64,000 nt of DNA from Cenococcum geophilum 1.58 (Eukaryota > Ascomycota > Dothideomycetes > Gloniales > Gloniaceae), in the NCBI GenBank assembly GCA_001692895.1, contig KV748197.1:2237813-2301812 (forward strand). The letters run 5' to 3'. The notes under the pieces are model-generated. The model made no database searches and had not been told where the DNA came from. It was given only the letters and a program-made list of their open reading frames with translations. Numbering within the stretch: the stretch's first letter is position 1; each line of letters opens with the position of its first letter. Below, piece after piece: positions 25,434 through 37,468 of this stretch. Made by a program: the position numbers and the translations under genes.

Positions 25434-25728
25434 AATAATATTTTATTACTCTTTTACTATACAAGTGAAGTTTTGCGGAGATTTAGGCGGCTAAGGCTAG
25501 GTAGCAGCCTTAGTTAAAATGTATATAAAATAGTATAGGGCGAGTTGCCTGGGCTAAATAAACCTAGAAAAGAATAATATTTTATTTTCTTATATTCTTC
25601 CACCGTACGGGTTAAAGTTTTACGGGGATTTAGGCGGCTAAGGCTAGGTAGCAGCCTTAGTTAAAACATATATAAAATAGCGTAGGGCGAGTTGCCTAGG
25701 CTAAATAAACCTAGGAAAGCGGATAACC
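25434..25728. repeat. tandem duplication of about 140 bp behind the kinase remnant
   Basis: Two copies (about 25,434-25,572 and 25,573-25,728) share aataatattttatt, then gatttaggcggctaaggcta, ggtagcagccttagtt, and gggcgagttgcc. Each contains the imperfect hairpin ctaaggctaggtagcagccttag. Differences are C/T and G/A. It begins at the stop codon of the FunK1 frame, so it may be duplicated 3' flank. Confidence 0.85.
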
Positions 25729-25879
25729 TAATCTTCCGCTAGGCCCCTATACCCTACTATCTTATATAGGCTTTAAATTTCTATAAAACACGCAACCTAT
25801 TCTTTAGCCTATTAGAAGCTGCCTTATACTATCTAAATAGAGGCTATTAGAGAATTAATCCCTTACTTTAGCTAATCCT

Positions 25880-26570
25880 CTACTTAAATAAGTCCCCTAC
25901 TTAAATAAATCCCCTATAGGAGCTAATGCCTATATATTTTACCGCCCTATAGGAACTAATCCCCTACTCCTAATAATCCCCTACGGGATTTAATCCCCTA
26001 CTCTAATAAATCCCCTATAGGATCTACTCCCCTATAGTAATAAATCCCCTATAGGATCTACTCCCCTATAGGATCTACTCCCCTACGGCAATAAATCCCC
26101 TATAGTAATAAATCCCCTGCGCTAACGAATCCCCTATAGGTNCTAATGCCTATATATTCTACCGCCCTATAGGAACTAATCCCCTATAGCTTATATTCCC
26201 GTACGGCTTTTACTCCCCTATAGGGGCTAATAGTTACGTTTTTCTCTTCTATACGGGAACTAATGCCCTATAGCTTCCGTTCTCTATTTCTAAATCTATA
26301 GATATTATTAGCTACGTCTTCTACTCCCCTATGGAATAAATCCCCTATAAATTCCGTTCCTATATATAGTAACTATATCTTCTACTGCCCTATAAGAACT
26401 AATAGCGATTTCTTCTACTCCTTTACGGAAACTAATCTCCTATAGCTTACGGTTCTCTATAGGGGTTAATACCCGCTTTCTCTATCGCCTTATAGCTTTT
26501 AATTCCTTACAGGAACTAACGCTTATATTTTTTACTCCCCTATAGGAACTAATGCCCTATAGCTTCTATT
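25880..26570. repeat. degenerate minisatellite of taatcccctatagg units
   Basis: Many copies of a roughly 15-17 bp motif, aatcccctataggatctact and aataaatcccctatag, with irregular spacing. The motif is half-palindromic around ctatag. One ambiguous base lies at 26,142. No coding frame is seen; it separates two convergent pseudogenes. Confidence 0.8.
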
Positions 26571-26789
26571 CTCCTATTCCCGGATCTATAAGCAATTTGC
26601 CTACGCTACTGCCTACCATATAGGTCTTATTGCCATAAGAGTAAGAAAGTAATTTTAAGAAAGTAATAAGTAATAATACTACCAGCTATAAGATCTATAA
26701 GACGTATTTAATGCTCTGTATATATAAGCGAATCTATATATATAAGTTTAAATTCTTAACTAATCCAGCGCCTTTAAAATTACTTTTAA

Positions 26790-29100
26790 AATCTTAGTTT
26801 AATATAAGAGCCTTACCTAAATGCTTATATATAAGTTTCTCCCCCTTACTTTTAGCTAAGCCGTAACTAATTTATATAGTGTTCTTGATCTAATATAGTA
26901 TATTAGCACTAGCCTTTAAACTCTCTCTTAAATATTACCTTACCTATCTTCCGTTTAATTAATAGTCTAAAAGCCGCTCTATATCCTTTTTAGAGATATT
27001 AGCAGCAGCATTAGCTTACTTTAGGAAGGTCTTCTATACCTACTCTTTTGCTAGTCTCTTTAGCTTATTATATCTAAGTGTAAGATATATTCTGCTCTAT
27101 ATAGCTACATTAAATATAGTAATCCTATTTGTTATAAGAAATATAATACCTTAAAAATACTCCATTTATTACAGGAAGATAGATACTAGGCTATTATATC
27201 GGATATTATTTAAAGTTCTTTCTATAAAAAAGACATCGGCCTTATCTAAAAGAAGGATAGCGCTCCAGCGGTGAACGTTTTCAACTATTAGAGCTAGGTT
27301 TTATTCCAAATAGGCTGGATCCATATTAAGGTCTCCTATATAAGCCTTTTTATAGTTAAACTGGTATATAAATACACTTATAAAGGGGAACAAACTATAT
27401 AGAGGGGTCTCCTCTAAGATTTGGCAAGTGCTTTAGCTATTAATGTCTTTCCCACCCTAGGTGGGCCACTAAAACGGTCAGCCTTTAAAATAGCTAATGC
27501 CTTACTAGAAAACTTACTATAGCAAAAAAACTAGGCCTTTCCCCTTCCCTTTAATTATATTATTAAACTTTAATTTCCTAGACCTAGACTAGTAGCTCTT
27601 TATAAGTCCTTAAAGTACTATTTTTTTATCCTCCTTAATTGCGAGTAACTTAAATACTAAGGCATTCCATTTAATGTCCTTAATATTAGCGACGGCAAAT
27701 TCACCTATTAGTGCTTGTATTAGTATATATAATTCGCTAGCTCTAGAAAAAGAGTGTAGAAAGCCTAACCCTATTTTTTGTCTACTAAACTAAAGGCTAG
27801 GGCTATTAGTGGACAGATTAGGTACTTATTATCTTCTATCTCCTTAAAAACTAAACCTTAATTCTTTACGTCGCCTTACCAATTAGTCCCTTAATTAATT
27901 ACGCTTATTCCGTACGCATCTATAGCGATTAGCTACTTACTATAGTTAGGATTCTAATAATAAAATGCTATCGCGTCTACTATAATGCGGCCGCTTATAG
28001 AAAATCTCAACGGGCTATCTTTAGTTTAGAAAAACGCGATCCCTTTATATTTACGGCGGTTAATACCTCTTAAAGATACGAACTTCCAGCCATTGCTAAT
28101 AAGATCCTACTTTATCTCGGCTTGTCTCTTATAACACTCTAGCGGAAATACCTTAAGAGACGTAATTTTTATAGTTAAACGGAATTCCGGAATAGAGAGG
28201 GTGGTTTTTACCTCGCTAAACGCCTTCCCATTATAGCTAAAATAGTAATAGTTAAGTTCGAAGCTCTTTTTGCTAAAAAGTAAGGTTTTAAAGTTGCCTA
28301 AATTATATATAAGGCATCTTAGTTAATCCAAGCCTTCGCAAATTATAAGGACGTGCGTATTTGGTTTAAATAAGGCCTAAAGGAGATTAAAATTAATTTC
28401 GCTATAGTCTAGAAGCGGTAGGAGACTATTAGTTATAGGCGCGAAATAGTCTTTAAGAAATCTTAGTAACCCCTAAAGGTGCCTAGCGCTAATTAAGTTA
28501 GGAGAAAGACTCTCCTAGTATATTTTTAACTAGGGTAGGAAATTAAACATAAGGTTTATAGGGATTTAGAAGTTAAATTAGAATAAGCTACATCTATAAA
28601 AAGGTTTACTTACTATAGGCTTGTCTTCCTAAAGGGAGATGGCTTATATACCGCTTAGCACCACCTATAAGGCGTCTCTTACTTCTCCTAAATTTATACC
28701 TAGGTACGTACTATAGTCTTTCTTATCCTTTTCTAGCTTAAAGTTAGCATCTAAGTTAATATATTTAAAGGCACCTAAGAGATAAACCAAATTTCTTCCA
28801 AAGGATATAAATATACTAATTATACATATTACGCTTACTTAACGTATCCAGCGAAGTCTCTATGGTCTTATACTAGTAGTTTTGTTTATCCTAGCTATAG
28901 TAAACGCTATATTAGCGTATTTCCAAGTATATTTTAGGGATTTCGCGAGTATATATCTTATTTAACACCTTAACTTCAACCTTGGAACCTCTTACTTCGG
29001 GTATCTCTTTAACCCCTAAACTCGTAGGGGGAGGTAAAGGAGGTAGAGAAGGTGGAGGAGGTTAGGCCGCTTGGACTATCTTTAATACAGCTACAAGCAT
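26790..29100 (-). pseudogene. fungal AAA+ ATPase with long N-terminal domain, RIP-inactivated
   Basis: The minus strand reads ATG at 29,100 (MLVAVLKIV), then a Pro-rich tract (PPPPSLPPLPPP). A large N-terminal domain (LLALFKPNTHVLIICEGLD-like; NYYYFSYNGKAFSEVKTTLS; SLRGINRRKYKGIAFF; RFSISGRIIVDAIAFYY) matches the N-terminal region, DUF7025 as I recall it, of fungal AAA+ ATPases. The ATPase core has Walker A GPPRVGKT near 27,460, Walker B ILLLDKADVFF (DEAD changed to DKAD) near 27,230, sensor-like FLITNRIT, and R-finger region SRIYLTLRYNKLKRLAKE; the lid has LNGR and LAKSKGEKLIYKHLGKAL near 26,840. About 770 codons, normal for the family. Stops are TAA/TAG at Gln/Trp positions. Cellular role unknown. 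Confidence 0.9.
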
Positions 29101-30093
29101 TTTAACTATAAGATGCTACGCTAACTACCTATAATATAGATGCGTTTAGCTTAGGCTACCGGGGGGGGTGTTTATACTATTGCAAGGCAGTAAAGGCGCT
29201 GGCGTAACGGGCTTAGATATAACTGGTATTATTACTCTATAAAGCTTTAATAACGTAATACTAATTTAAAGTACAAGGTTAGAGTAAGGAGCTAAGTATA
29301 AATAGTATCGTTTCTTTAGAGAATCCGCCTTCTTTTATACCCGTTAATAGGACCTAAGTTACTACTATACCATAAATATTTACTACACCGCTTACTTGCC
29401 CTAATTAACCTTAGATGGCGCTAGACTATATATCTTTAATAGCGTTCCGACATATTAGAGAGTTTAACTAAGTTAAGCTATAGGGTATATGCTGGCTCTT
29501 ATTATAGGATAAGCCCATAATTTATATAGCTACGGGGAGTATCGCGAAGGATTGCGTAAATAATCCCCACGAGCTAGGTAGACGTCGTGGATCTATAATA
29601 ATGTGCCTGCTATTTCTCTAAGGGGCGACATCCATTTAGCGGAGGCTTTAGACTAATAAAGAATTAATTTTACATTAACTGTATAAATATTAGTATAGCT
29701 TACGTCGGAATAAGTCCCAATTAGGGGACGGAAAGAAGAAAGATATAACAAGTCTAATAATATATAGAGTACGGTATATTAGTAGGTTAAGATATTACAA
29801 CCCGTAAAACAAACTTAAGGTAATTAGCCAACCAAGTTTAGTAATCTTACCCCTAGTTACCCCCTAGTTACCTCCTAACTTCCCCCTAACTTCCCCCTAA
29901 CTGCTATTAACTACTCCTTAAATACCCACTAACTGCCCTATAACTGTTATAAACTTTCTATTAACTTATTATTTAACTGCTATAACATCCAGCCGCCTCT
30001 TAATCCATCTATTTTAGCGCGCTAACCTTGCCTCTTCGCTAATCTTAAGATATAGAGTTGCCTTATATTATGCTGTAGGCGAAAGAAAAGGAT
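29101..30093. other. intergenic stretch upstream of the AAA+ remnant
   Basis: AT-rich. It contains a run of G at 29,161-29,168, and at 29,850-29,960 a loose array of cccctagtta / cccctaactt / ccactaactg motifs. It probably held the divergent promoters of the AAA+ gene (-) and the frame starting near 30,100 (+), but no promoter element can be supported after mutation. Confidence 0.4.
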
Positions 30094-30094
30094 T

Positions 30095-31270
30095 CCTTTT
30101 CCTACTAAGATGGCTATAATAGAGTGACTAACTTAGAGCTTAAGACTCTTCTTAAGCAGAGCTAAGAAATAGTTATTTTACTTAAAGCCGAGCTAAATAA
30201 GCGCTAGATTGTAGCGAAGCCCCAGTTACTCGGCGTTATTAAGTATAGTAAGAAACTCTAAAAGAGTGTCGCAAATCTTAGGATCTTAGGACGGCTGGAT
30301 AGTAGAGCGGCTAAACTTATTATTACGGCTACTAGAATTCTAAAGACGAAACAGACAACTTATAAGTTAAATATCTATTAAACGTTCCTTAGTGATATCC
30401 TTTATTACTATAGTTAGGGGTTAGTCTTACTATACGCTGCAAGCCTTAGTAAGCAGAGAGTAACCTCTCTAAATTCTTAAGATTAGATTAGGCTTATATA
30501 GTATCTTAAGAGCAACTAAGCCACCTTTAAATACCCTATCTTAGACTCGCTAGCGGTAGAACATTATATACTTTATAGGAATAGTAAGTTGTATAATCTT
30601 TAATATAAATATCTCGCTTATCCCGTAAAAGAGGTCTACAAATTAGATCCTTTAGTTGCGCCCTTTTAAAAACGCCTATTTTTAAAAGATATAGGTTTAG
30701 AATAAGAGTCAGCTCGGAGCAATTATACTTATTAATTAGACGTTTATTCTCTAAATACTAATTAGCTACGCTAAGATACGGTCTAGGATTTATAGAATCT
30801 TTTAGCTAGTTAGACTCCGCAAGCTAAGGCTATAATTAATCTAGCGTAGAAAGAAGGAAGTAGTATAGATTTTCCCTCCCTATATTAATAAGGCCGAATA
30901 CTAATCCAAAATAAGACATATTACTAGGCTCTTTATCCATAGCCGCAATTTAAACTCGCTTAGCAAATTATAGGGAGATTATAAACCTTAAGTTTATAGT
31001 GCTTCTTACTTTCCTATAGTAGTATTAGGACAGCTATTCGAAACTAGTATGCCCTTAGGGTGAAGTTCTATTACCATCTATCAACATTATATTAGAGCCG
31101 ACTCTTAGGTTAAGCGTAAAAATCGAACTCTCTCTTTAATTATGTAAAGTATTAATTTAATTCAACCTTGCCTTTTATAGGCGAAAATAGCGCACTATAG
31201 GACTACTAAATAGCCTATAGCTCTTACTAGGCCTTATAATAAGGATAATAAAGCTAGTAAGTTTCTTAGG
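30095..31270 (+). pseudogene. RIP-broken unidentified protein, about 390 codons
   Basis: One plus-strand frame stays coherent for about 1.2 kb with stops only at TAA/TAG. It starts near VTNLELKTLLKQS and includes KYSKKL, SVANLRILGRLDSRAAKL, ITATRILKTKQTTYKLNIY, PILDSLAVEHYILYRNSKLY and YPVKEVYKLDPLVAPF. The composition (regular Leu, Lys, Arg, Ser) is protein-like and the run is much longer than chance fragments nearby. I do not recognise the family. It is divergent from the AAA+ remnant. Confidence 0.45.
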
Positions 31271-32640
31271 GCCTATAACTACATTTTTTATTATATTACC
31301 AAAGACCCTAATAGCCCCCCCCTTACCGTGTATTTTTACTAAGATCGCTTAAATTAATAGGTCCACTAACTCTAAAGATATACCAGTTGTTTCCGGACCT
31401 ATTTTAATAGGCTCTTTATACTAGATAGTATTTAGCAAAATATATTTTATACTGTTTTAAATTTTACTTACTAGCTCTAAAGCTCTTTTTTTAAGTTTCT
31501 AATTATTATCTACGATGTTATTAACGGGAACCCCGCCATCTATTATCCTAAAGAGCTCTTAATATATGCCGTCTAAGCCTAGGTAATAATAGTAACTAAA
31601 TAGTTATAAGTTAAAGATAAAAGTAAGGGCTAATAGAGAGAGCTACCGACTTTAGAGAGATAAGGATTATATTAGGATCGGAATAATAGAAAATATAAAT
31701 ATATCGTCTAAGGAACGCGCTAAAGAACTACGGCGTATATTATTACTAGCCATATAATACACATAGATAAAGTAGGGTCGTCTTACTTTAATAGTTAAAT
31801 ACTTCGGATCTGTGGTAAGTATAGTAGGGTAGGCTGTAGAGCGGATAGTATTAAGATTAAAGGTTAAAGTTAGGAGAAACGTTGCATCCTTAACGGGCCA
31901 TGCCCTATATAGTGCGCGAAATAGTAACGCGCCTAGTGTACAAAAAGAGAATATAAATTTAAGATAGCTAAGGCTAGTCTTAGGCGTTAATGCCCGACTC
32001 TATAACGGGGCTTAGCCTTAAGCTTTGGTTGGTATTATTACGTATATATAACGCAAAGGTCTACCACCTAACCGCGAAAATTATGTAGCTAGTAAAGGAA
32101 GCCATATAGATAAATACGCTAATGTATAGCTAATGCAAGTTAACGCGGATACCTTACCCTTTTTATTATATAATGCTTTAAAGGATTGCATAAACTGTGG
32201 CCTATTCTTATTTATAGACCCGATGTCTATACTTAATCTCTTAACCTATTAATAGTACTAAAGGTTATACTAAATATACTTAGTTGGATAATATAGTATA
32301 ATCCTACAATTTATAGATTCTAAATAAATGGACTGAAGTTATAGGCGAAGCAGGTTGTTTTTTAAAATTTCGCATTATTTAAATTAAGCTTACGGCTTTA
32401 GGTGATATTACGATTATATATAGTATAGCCGGTAGATATCTGGTTAAATTACTTATAAACACTTATAACACTTTATTAGCATATATACCTAAATCCCTTT
32501 ACCCGCTAGCGCTCTATATAGTTTATAAGGGCTTAACTTTCTTAAATTAGAAATTATAGGATGTTGTAAGAAATGCGCTATAAATAGAATAAGCTAGAAG
32601 TAGAACCTAAAGCTAGAAATAAAACTTTAGGCTAAAAAGA
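31271..32640. other. RIP-mutated spacer, no identifiable gene
   Basis: AT-rich DNA with no readable family motif. A C-run at 31,314-31,322 and a few GC-richer patches (31,900-32,050) occur. No LTR ends, tandem repeats or RNA genes were seen. Confidence 0.4.
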
Positions 32641-34600
32641 ACAGCACTATTACTGCCGATTCTTCCGCCTAGTAGGCCGCTCCCGTTTCTTCTGTATAAT
32701 AGGCTAAGCCTTTAATTTTAAATAGTAATGCCCCTATAGTAATCTAAGACTTCTTATTAAAAAGCTATCTTTAATCTAGTCCTATGGAAGATTTTATTTC
32801 CCTTTTAGGTTAGTAAGTAGCGCGTCTTCCTCTTTAGTAAATTTTATTCTAGACTTTAGCCCTTAGGGCTTTGGCTCCTAGGGCTACTTAACCAGGTTAA
32901 AAGGTAAAGGGAATCGTTAAGGAAGAATATCTAGTATATATAACCCGTCTTTCTAGCGCCTAAAAGCTGCTTAAATTAAAATTTCTTCCGAATTAGTATT
33001 TAAGGCGGCTCCTGGTATTACTTTATTAGAGTTAAAGCTAGAGGCGGCACTTAGCAGCAGTTTTTAGGTACGGAGGCGATTATATATAGGGGATATAACC
33101 TACTTATAATAATTGCTGGTAAGCGTAGTGCTTTAATTGGACGTATACGTGGATAAAATTAAAGGGGAATGGTGAGATTGCTAGAAATAATACTTCGTAG
33201 CATGCTTTGCTTTTAATTAACTAGTAATAGGAGTTGGTAATCTTTATTGCCCTACACACCCATAGGCCTTATTATCCTCGTTACTACTACTACTATCACT
33301 GTCCCTAAAGTCATTATTATCCGTATCGTTACTGTTATTACTTCCGTTGCCGTAGTTCCCAGCCTTACCTTCGTCCGTAACGTTCTCGCCATCCTTATTA
33401 TTACTTTCTTTAGTTAAGCCGTTTATAAGATCGTCCAGAATATAATTACAACTATTATTAGTCCTATATTCTAGTAGTCTAGTATTATAAGGAGATATAC
33501 AGTGCCGGGGGGAGGGGCTAGTAGGCCGCGTAGTAGAGACCGCTCGCTCCTTAATACCGTTACGGTTATTAAGGCCAAGGGTAGGAGAGCTAGAAGGCGT
33601 GGTCCTCCGGGAAGTAGGTAACCTTTATTACTTCCTAGGTTATACGCTCTCGCTACTCTTACTAACGGAAGTATTAGAGATATAATTAATGCTACCTAGC
33701 TAATTAAGCTAATTGGACCTCCGCTTCTTTAACTTCTTAGCTCCTAAAGACTCTTAACCGGCAGCTACTAATATCCTAAGCTTCTGCCTAAACTACGGAG
33801 CAATTTTAATATAACGCCCCTTAGCTAAATTATCCGTTTAATTACCGTCTAGCGTTAAGGATGTAGTACGATTATACGTAGGTATACGTACCTCCTCTTC
33901 TAGCGCTTCTAACAAAGGTAGCTCTTTATTATCTTTATTGCCCTTACTACTACTATTATTCCTATTATCTACTAATTATTAAATAAGCCATTATAAATTA
34001 AAAGGGGAAGCGTATACCTAATCTATAAGGTATTAGTCGATTATCGGCTTCGTCAGCTTCGTTATTAGTATTACTAGCTTTATCGCCCTTAGTTTCCGAG
34101 TCCAGATCGGCTATATCGTCTTTAATAACTATTAGATTTACTACTAGTTATTAAAATTACATATTTAGAACTGCTAGGGAAAGAGGGAGAGTAGTGGGGT
34201 AATTGCTGGGATAATTACCTTAATTACTTCTTCTAGAGACTTAACTGTCATTTCTATCCCTATAGAAATCTTCTTTATTGTCCTTGTTATCCTCGTTATC
34301 CTTATAATACTTATTATTAGCTTTCTTATAATTATATATAGGGTCTATAGGCGCTTTATTAGACGGAATATCCAAATTAAGGCCCTAGGTGGAATAATAT
34401 GCCGTTAAGTGCTTAAGCTTACAATGCTTCTTAACTTTTTAGGGGGAAAAGAGGTACTCCCCTACTCCTCCTTTTAGGCTTACTGCTCGCGCTTTTCTTA
34501 GGGGCCGTAATTATATAGTGCTAAGATAAAGCTATTAATTTTCTAGGGGGACTAGTGTAGAAATTGTTCTTATTAAGCGAAATTTTGGGAGGAATATAAA
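32640..34600 (-). pseudogene. Myb/SANT-domain protein with N/D/S-rich region, RIP-inactivated
   Basis: On the minus strand 34,560-34,440 reads a basic segment (KKSASSKPKRRSRGVPLF). 34,150-34,020 reads an acidic one (DDIADLDSETKGDKASNTNN). 33,970-33,240 is one frame with few stops: ELPLLEALEEEVRIPTYNR, then Ser/Pro/Arg-rich sequence, then ILDDLINGLTKESNNKDGEN and an Asn/Asp/Ser-rich tract. Downstream, 32,844-32,705 reads KFTKEEDALLTNLKGK, stop, NLP, stop, D, stop, IKDSF, then RSLRLL, stop, GHYYLKLKA: a single SANT/Myb repeat whose Trp and Gln codons are now stops. Such proteins are often DNA-binding regulators. Exon joins are not resolved; the two ends may be separate genes. Confidence 0.6.
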
Positions 34601-35180
34601 ATAAAAACTAAGGTAGTGCTAACGTTATTATTATTAGAGTTGCTATTATTTTATAGCTTTTAAAAGCTTTAAGGGGGAATTAAAGGTCTTTTTAAGTGCA
34701 TATTAGTCCTCCCTTCGCCGCTAGTACTTACCTATCGCCCCTTGCCCTTTACCCCTCGCCCGGGTTTCTTATTAAATTAAAGCATTTAATACGTGCGCCT
34801 CCGGTATAGACTGGGGTTAATTGCTATTTATAGGGTATAAAGGTTTATAAGGGCTTAAATTCCTAGCACCTAATTAACACTCTTAGCAAATTGCGATTAA
34901 ACCATATCCGCCCATCTAAGCTAGTATATTTAGCTCTAACACAGCTATCGCATCTAGCCCCTTATTAGGAGGTTAGTAGCTTAAGTTCTCTACCCTTATT
35001 CCTTAGTAAAGGGCAGTGCTAACGTATCTATTTACTTCCTAATAATACCAATCTAGCTGATCTTCTACGCCGCTTATATTAATAGGGTATAAAGCCCCGT
35101 TTATGCGTATGCGTTGTGAGCTATCTATAATAAAAGGAGGTAGTATTATTATTAGTAGTGGGCGGGGTTCTCTAATACTA
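34601..35180. other. spacer, no identifiable gene
   Basis: AT-rich DNA between the Myb remnant and a weak plus-strand frame. 34,690-34,770 is relatively C-rich. I see no gene, repeat or element terminus. Confidence 0.4.
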
Positions 35181-35187
35181 ACCGCCT

Positions 35188-36030
35188 AGTGACGAATACG
35201 CCTACCGCTTACACGGTAATCGTATATAGATATATAAATGCGCTAGGTAAAGGACTGCATAGGGTACTACACAAGGTGCTATATAATGCTCGCCCTCCTA
35301 ATATAGCTAGCTGGTATTAGAGATTCCTTTATAGTCGTACTATAGTGCCGCAGATCTATTATGCGCCTAAAAGCTATAACCTTCCAATTTTAATCTAGGT
35401 GGTTCCCACTATAGCCCCATAGCTTAGAAGGCCGGATTATTAATCTTTTACCGCTCTACTACTAAGTAGTTAGGTAGAGCTAACAGCCCCTTAACCTTAA
35501 ACTAGTAGATTAAACGGTGTCTCTAAAATATCCGTAGTAATATAACTATACTATTAGGCAGGCATGTATAGCCACCTAGGCGACACTCTATGCAATATTC
35601 GTTTAAATAATGCCTAACACAGCCCCGTATAGGGTAGTCGCTTAAATTGGCGACGTTTAGCTGCTTTTCCGCTAGGTAGCCTAGTAGGCATACCAGCTAT
35701 AATATAGGTGGCTTTAGCTATTAGTAAATGCTAAAGCGGGTTATCTAACTAACAGTATATCCTAGGTAAGAAAATAGCGCGTAGATTAGCTAAAACGAGT
35801 GCGACGTAAGCTCGCTTAAGCCCTTAAGGGGGCGGATACGGTACGCCTATCCCTCCCTACCTTAAAAGGAGATATGCGGTAGAGTTAAATAAGATAATAA
35901 TACTAACGCGGCTGGTAACTGCGGAATTCCCCTAACCCCCTTCTTATGGGACGGTTACGGACTAGCGCTATCTAGAAGGTAAAAGGAGAGAGGGTGTATA
36001 TAAGAGAGAGGACAGAATTATAAGGATATA
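35188..36030 (+). pseudogene. weak RIP-broken frame, about 280 codons, unidentified
   Basis: From LVTNTPTAYTVIVYRYINAL the plus strand reads with only TAA/TAG stops: GKGLHRVLHKVLYNARPPNI, YAPKSYNLPILI, AGMYSHLGDTLCNIRLNNA, RRLAAFPLGSLVGIPAII, LGKKIARRLAKTSAT and PPYLKRRYAVELNKIIILTR. It has a mixed, protein-like composition and lower stop density than random TA-rich DNA. No family recognised. Confidence 0.35.
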
Positions 36031-36469
36031 GACGCGCTTAGCGGATAGAGGCGGCGCTAAAAGAGCTTAATAAAAATTAAAGCCATCGGCTCTAGAGGCG
36101 GGAATTAGGAGAGGAGGCTAAGACCGTCTATATATTACTATAGAATAGAAACTCGCCCATTAGAAAGGCCGCAGTTAACTATATTAATTGTTAGTCTAAA
36201 ATACGGGGGAATAAAGTAATAAGTGGGCTAGACTTACATACGTATTAGCGCTAAAGGGACGGCAGAAATGCCTTAATGCGACCATGCTAGGGACTAGCAG
36301 TAAGAAGAGGAGGAGGCGCAGCATTAGGAGAAAGAAAAGATGGAGAATAAGAGGAAAAGTAGTAAGAGAAATGGCCTTTTATGGTAAAGGTCGAGGGGTA
36401 GTCTTGGCTTGGCCGGGGTTAATAAGCAAGGGCGCCTTGCCCGTAAAGGAAGCCTCTATTTCCTAATAC
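36031..36469. other. purine-rich spacer before Copia-B
   Basis: G/A-rich plus strand (for example agaagaggaggaggcgcagc near 36,303). A 60-codon Arg/Lys-rich open frame at 36,284-36,466 is a by-product of this purine bias and shows no protein-family features. The left limit of Copia-B similarity falls at about 36,470-36,487, so the 5' part of Copia-B (LTR and most of gag) is missing here. Confidence 0.4.
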
Positions 36470-37468
36470 AGTTTCCCACACAACAAAATAACTAGATTAA
36501 TTAAATATATAGTAGCCGTAGTAGGGAATATAAAAGAGGGTATAATTAATATTAACTATAAGGTAATTATAGAGGTCCTTATAGAGGTTTATTTTAAAAT
36601 AATTATTAAAAAAAGTGCTACGTTTATAAGAAGCTAAATTACTAGTTAACTAGATACTCCCTTAATAAGTAAAAGGAGGTATATAATAAGTTCCGTTAAA
36701 GTATAAAAAATATAAAAAATTATAAGGTTATTATAGCCTACTTTTAAAGCTTCCTAGTTTAATATAAAGGCGTAAAAGATTTTAAGGGTAAGGTTAATAA
36801 GACTAAATAGCTCCTTATAGATATAAAAATTAAGAACTACTTTTCTAACTAATACTTTACTAAATATAGTAAGGTAAATAGTATATAAACTATTACTATT
36901 CTTAATAACTAATCTACGCTCTGTTTTATTATAAAGTTAAATATCTTTAATAAGTTAAAGGAGAGCTTTACGTTCTCCTTTAATAATAAATACTTAGTAA
37001 ATATCTTTTATAGTATTATGCTAAATACTAAAGCCGTAGAAGTATCTATAGTAGAAAACCCTTAAGTTTAAGCCCTTTAATAGCTTAATAGCTCTATTTA
37101 GATTAACTATTTAATAGCAGGCTAATATATAATTCATTTTAGTAAGGGTCCTATAACCTTTTTTTAGTATAATTAGGGTCTAAACCCCCTTAGGGTATAT
37201 TACCTTCTATATTATTCCTATAAATACTCTATTTCTATTTTATATTAAAGATATAAATAAATTAGGCGTTAGGCTTAATAACCTTAAAAATATACTTATT
37301 TAGGGAGATAATTAGGTACCTATTATATATAAGTAGAGTTACCCCTAGTTGCTTCTTTATTAACTAAAAAAGAGTATTACTTAAAGCTACTTAACTAAGT
37401 TGGAATTACGCTAACTATACCATCGTTTTGGCCACCTATCCGTTTATTAATTACTTAGGGTTCTTTAG
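36470..37468 (+). mobile_element. Copia-B, left fragment (gag end, protease, pre-integrase)
   Basis: This is the left piece of a plus-strand Ty1/copia element whose right pieces are 46,806-49,418 and 55,457-56,163. It matches the minus-strand Copia-C copy (about 52,700-53,730) throughout. Frame: zinc-knuckle-like KKCYVYKKLNY, stop, LTRY near 36,605-36,660 (two Cys already changed to Tyr); QVQALQQLNSSIQINYLI near 37,055 (protease region). It ends at the target site tttag where Copia-A inserted. The 5' LTR and N-terminal gag are absent, so Copia-B is 5'-truncated or rearranged. Confidence 0.85.
37464..37468. repeat. target-site duplication tttag, left copy (Copia-A)
   Basis: The same 5 bp occurs at 46,801-46,805. 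The sequence across the rejoined site (agggttctttag, then taagtaggctataaagttaa) exists uninterrupted in the Copia-C copy near 52,690-52,730, on the minus strand. Confidence 0.95.

Noticed and set aside
36284-36466. 60-codon Arg/Lys-rich open frame
   Set aside because: It follows from a purine-rich tract, lacks any family feature and adjoins the broken edge of Copia-B.
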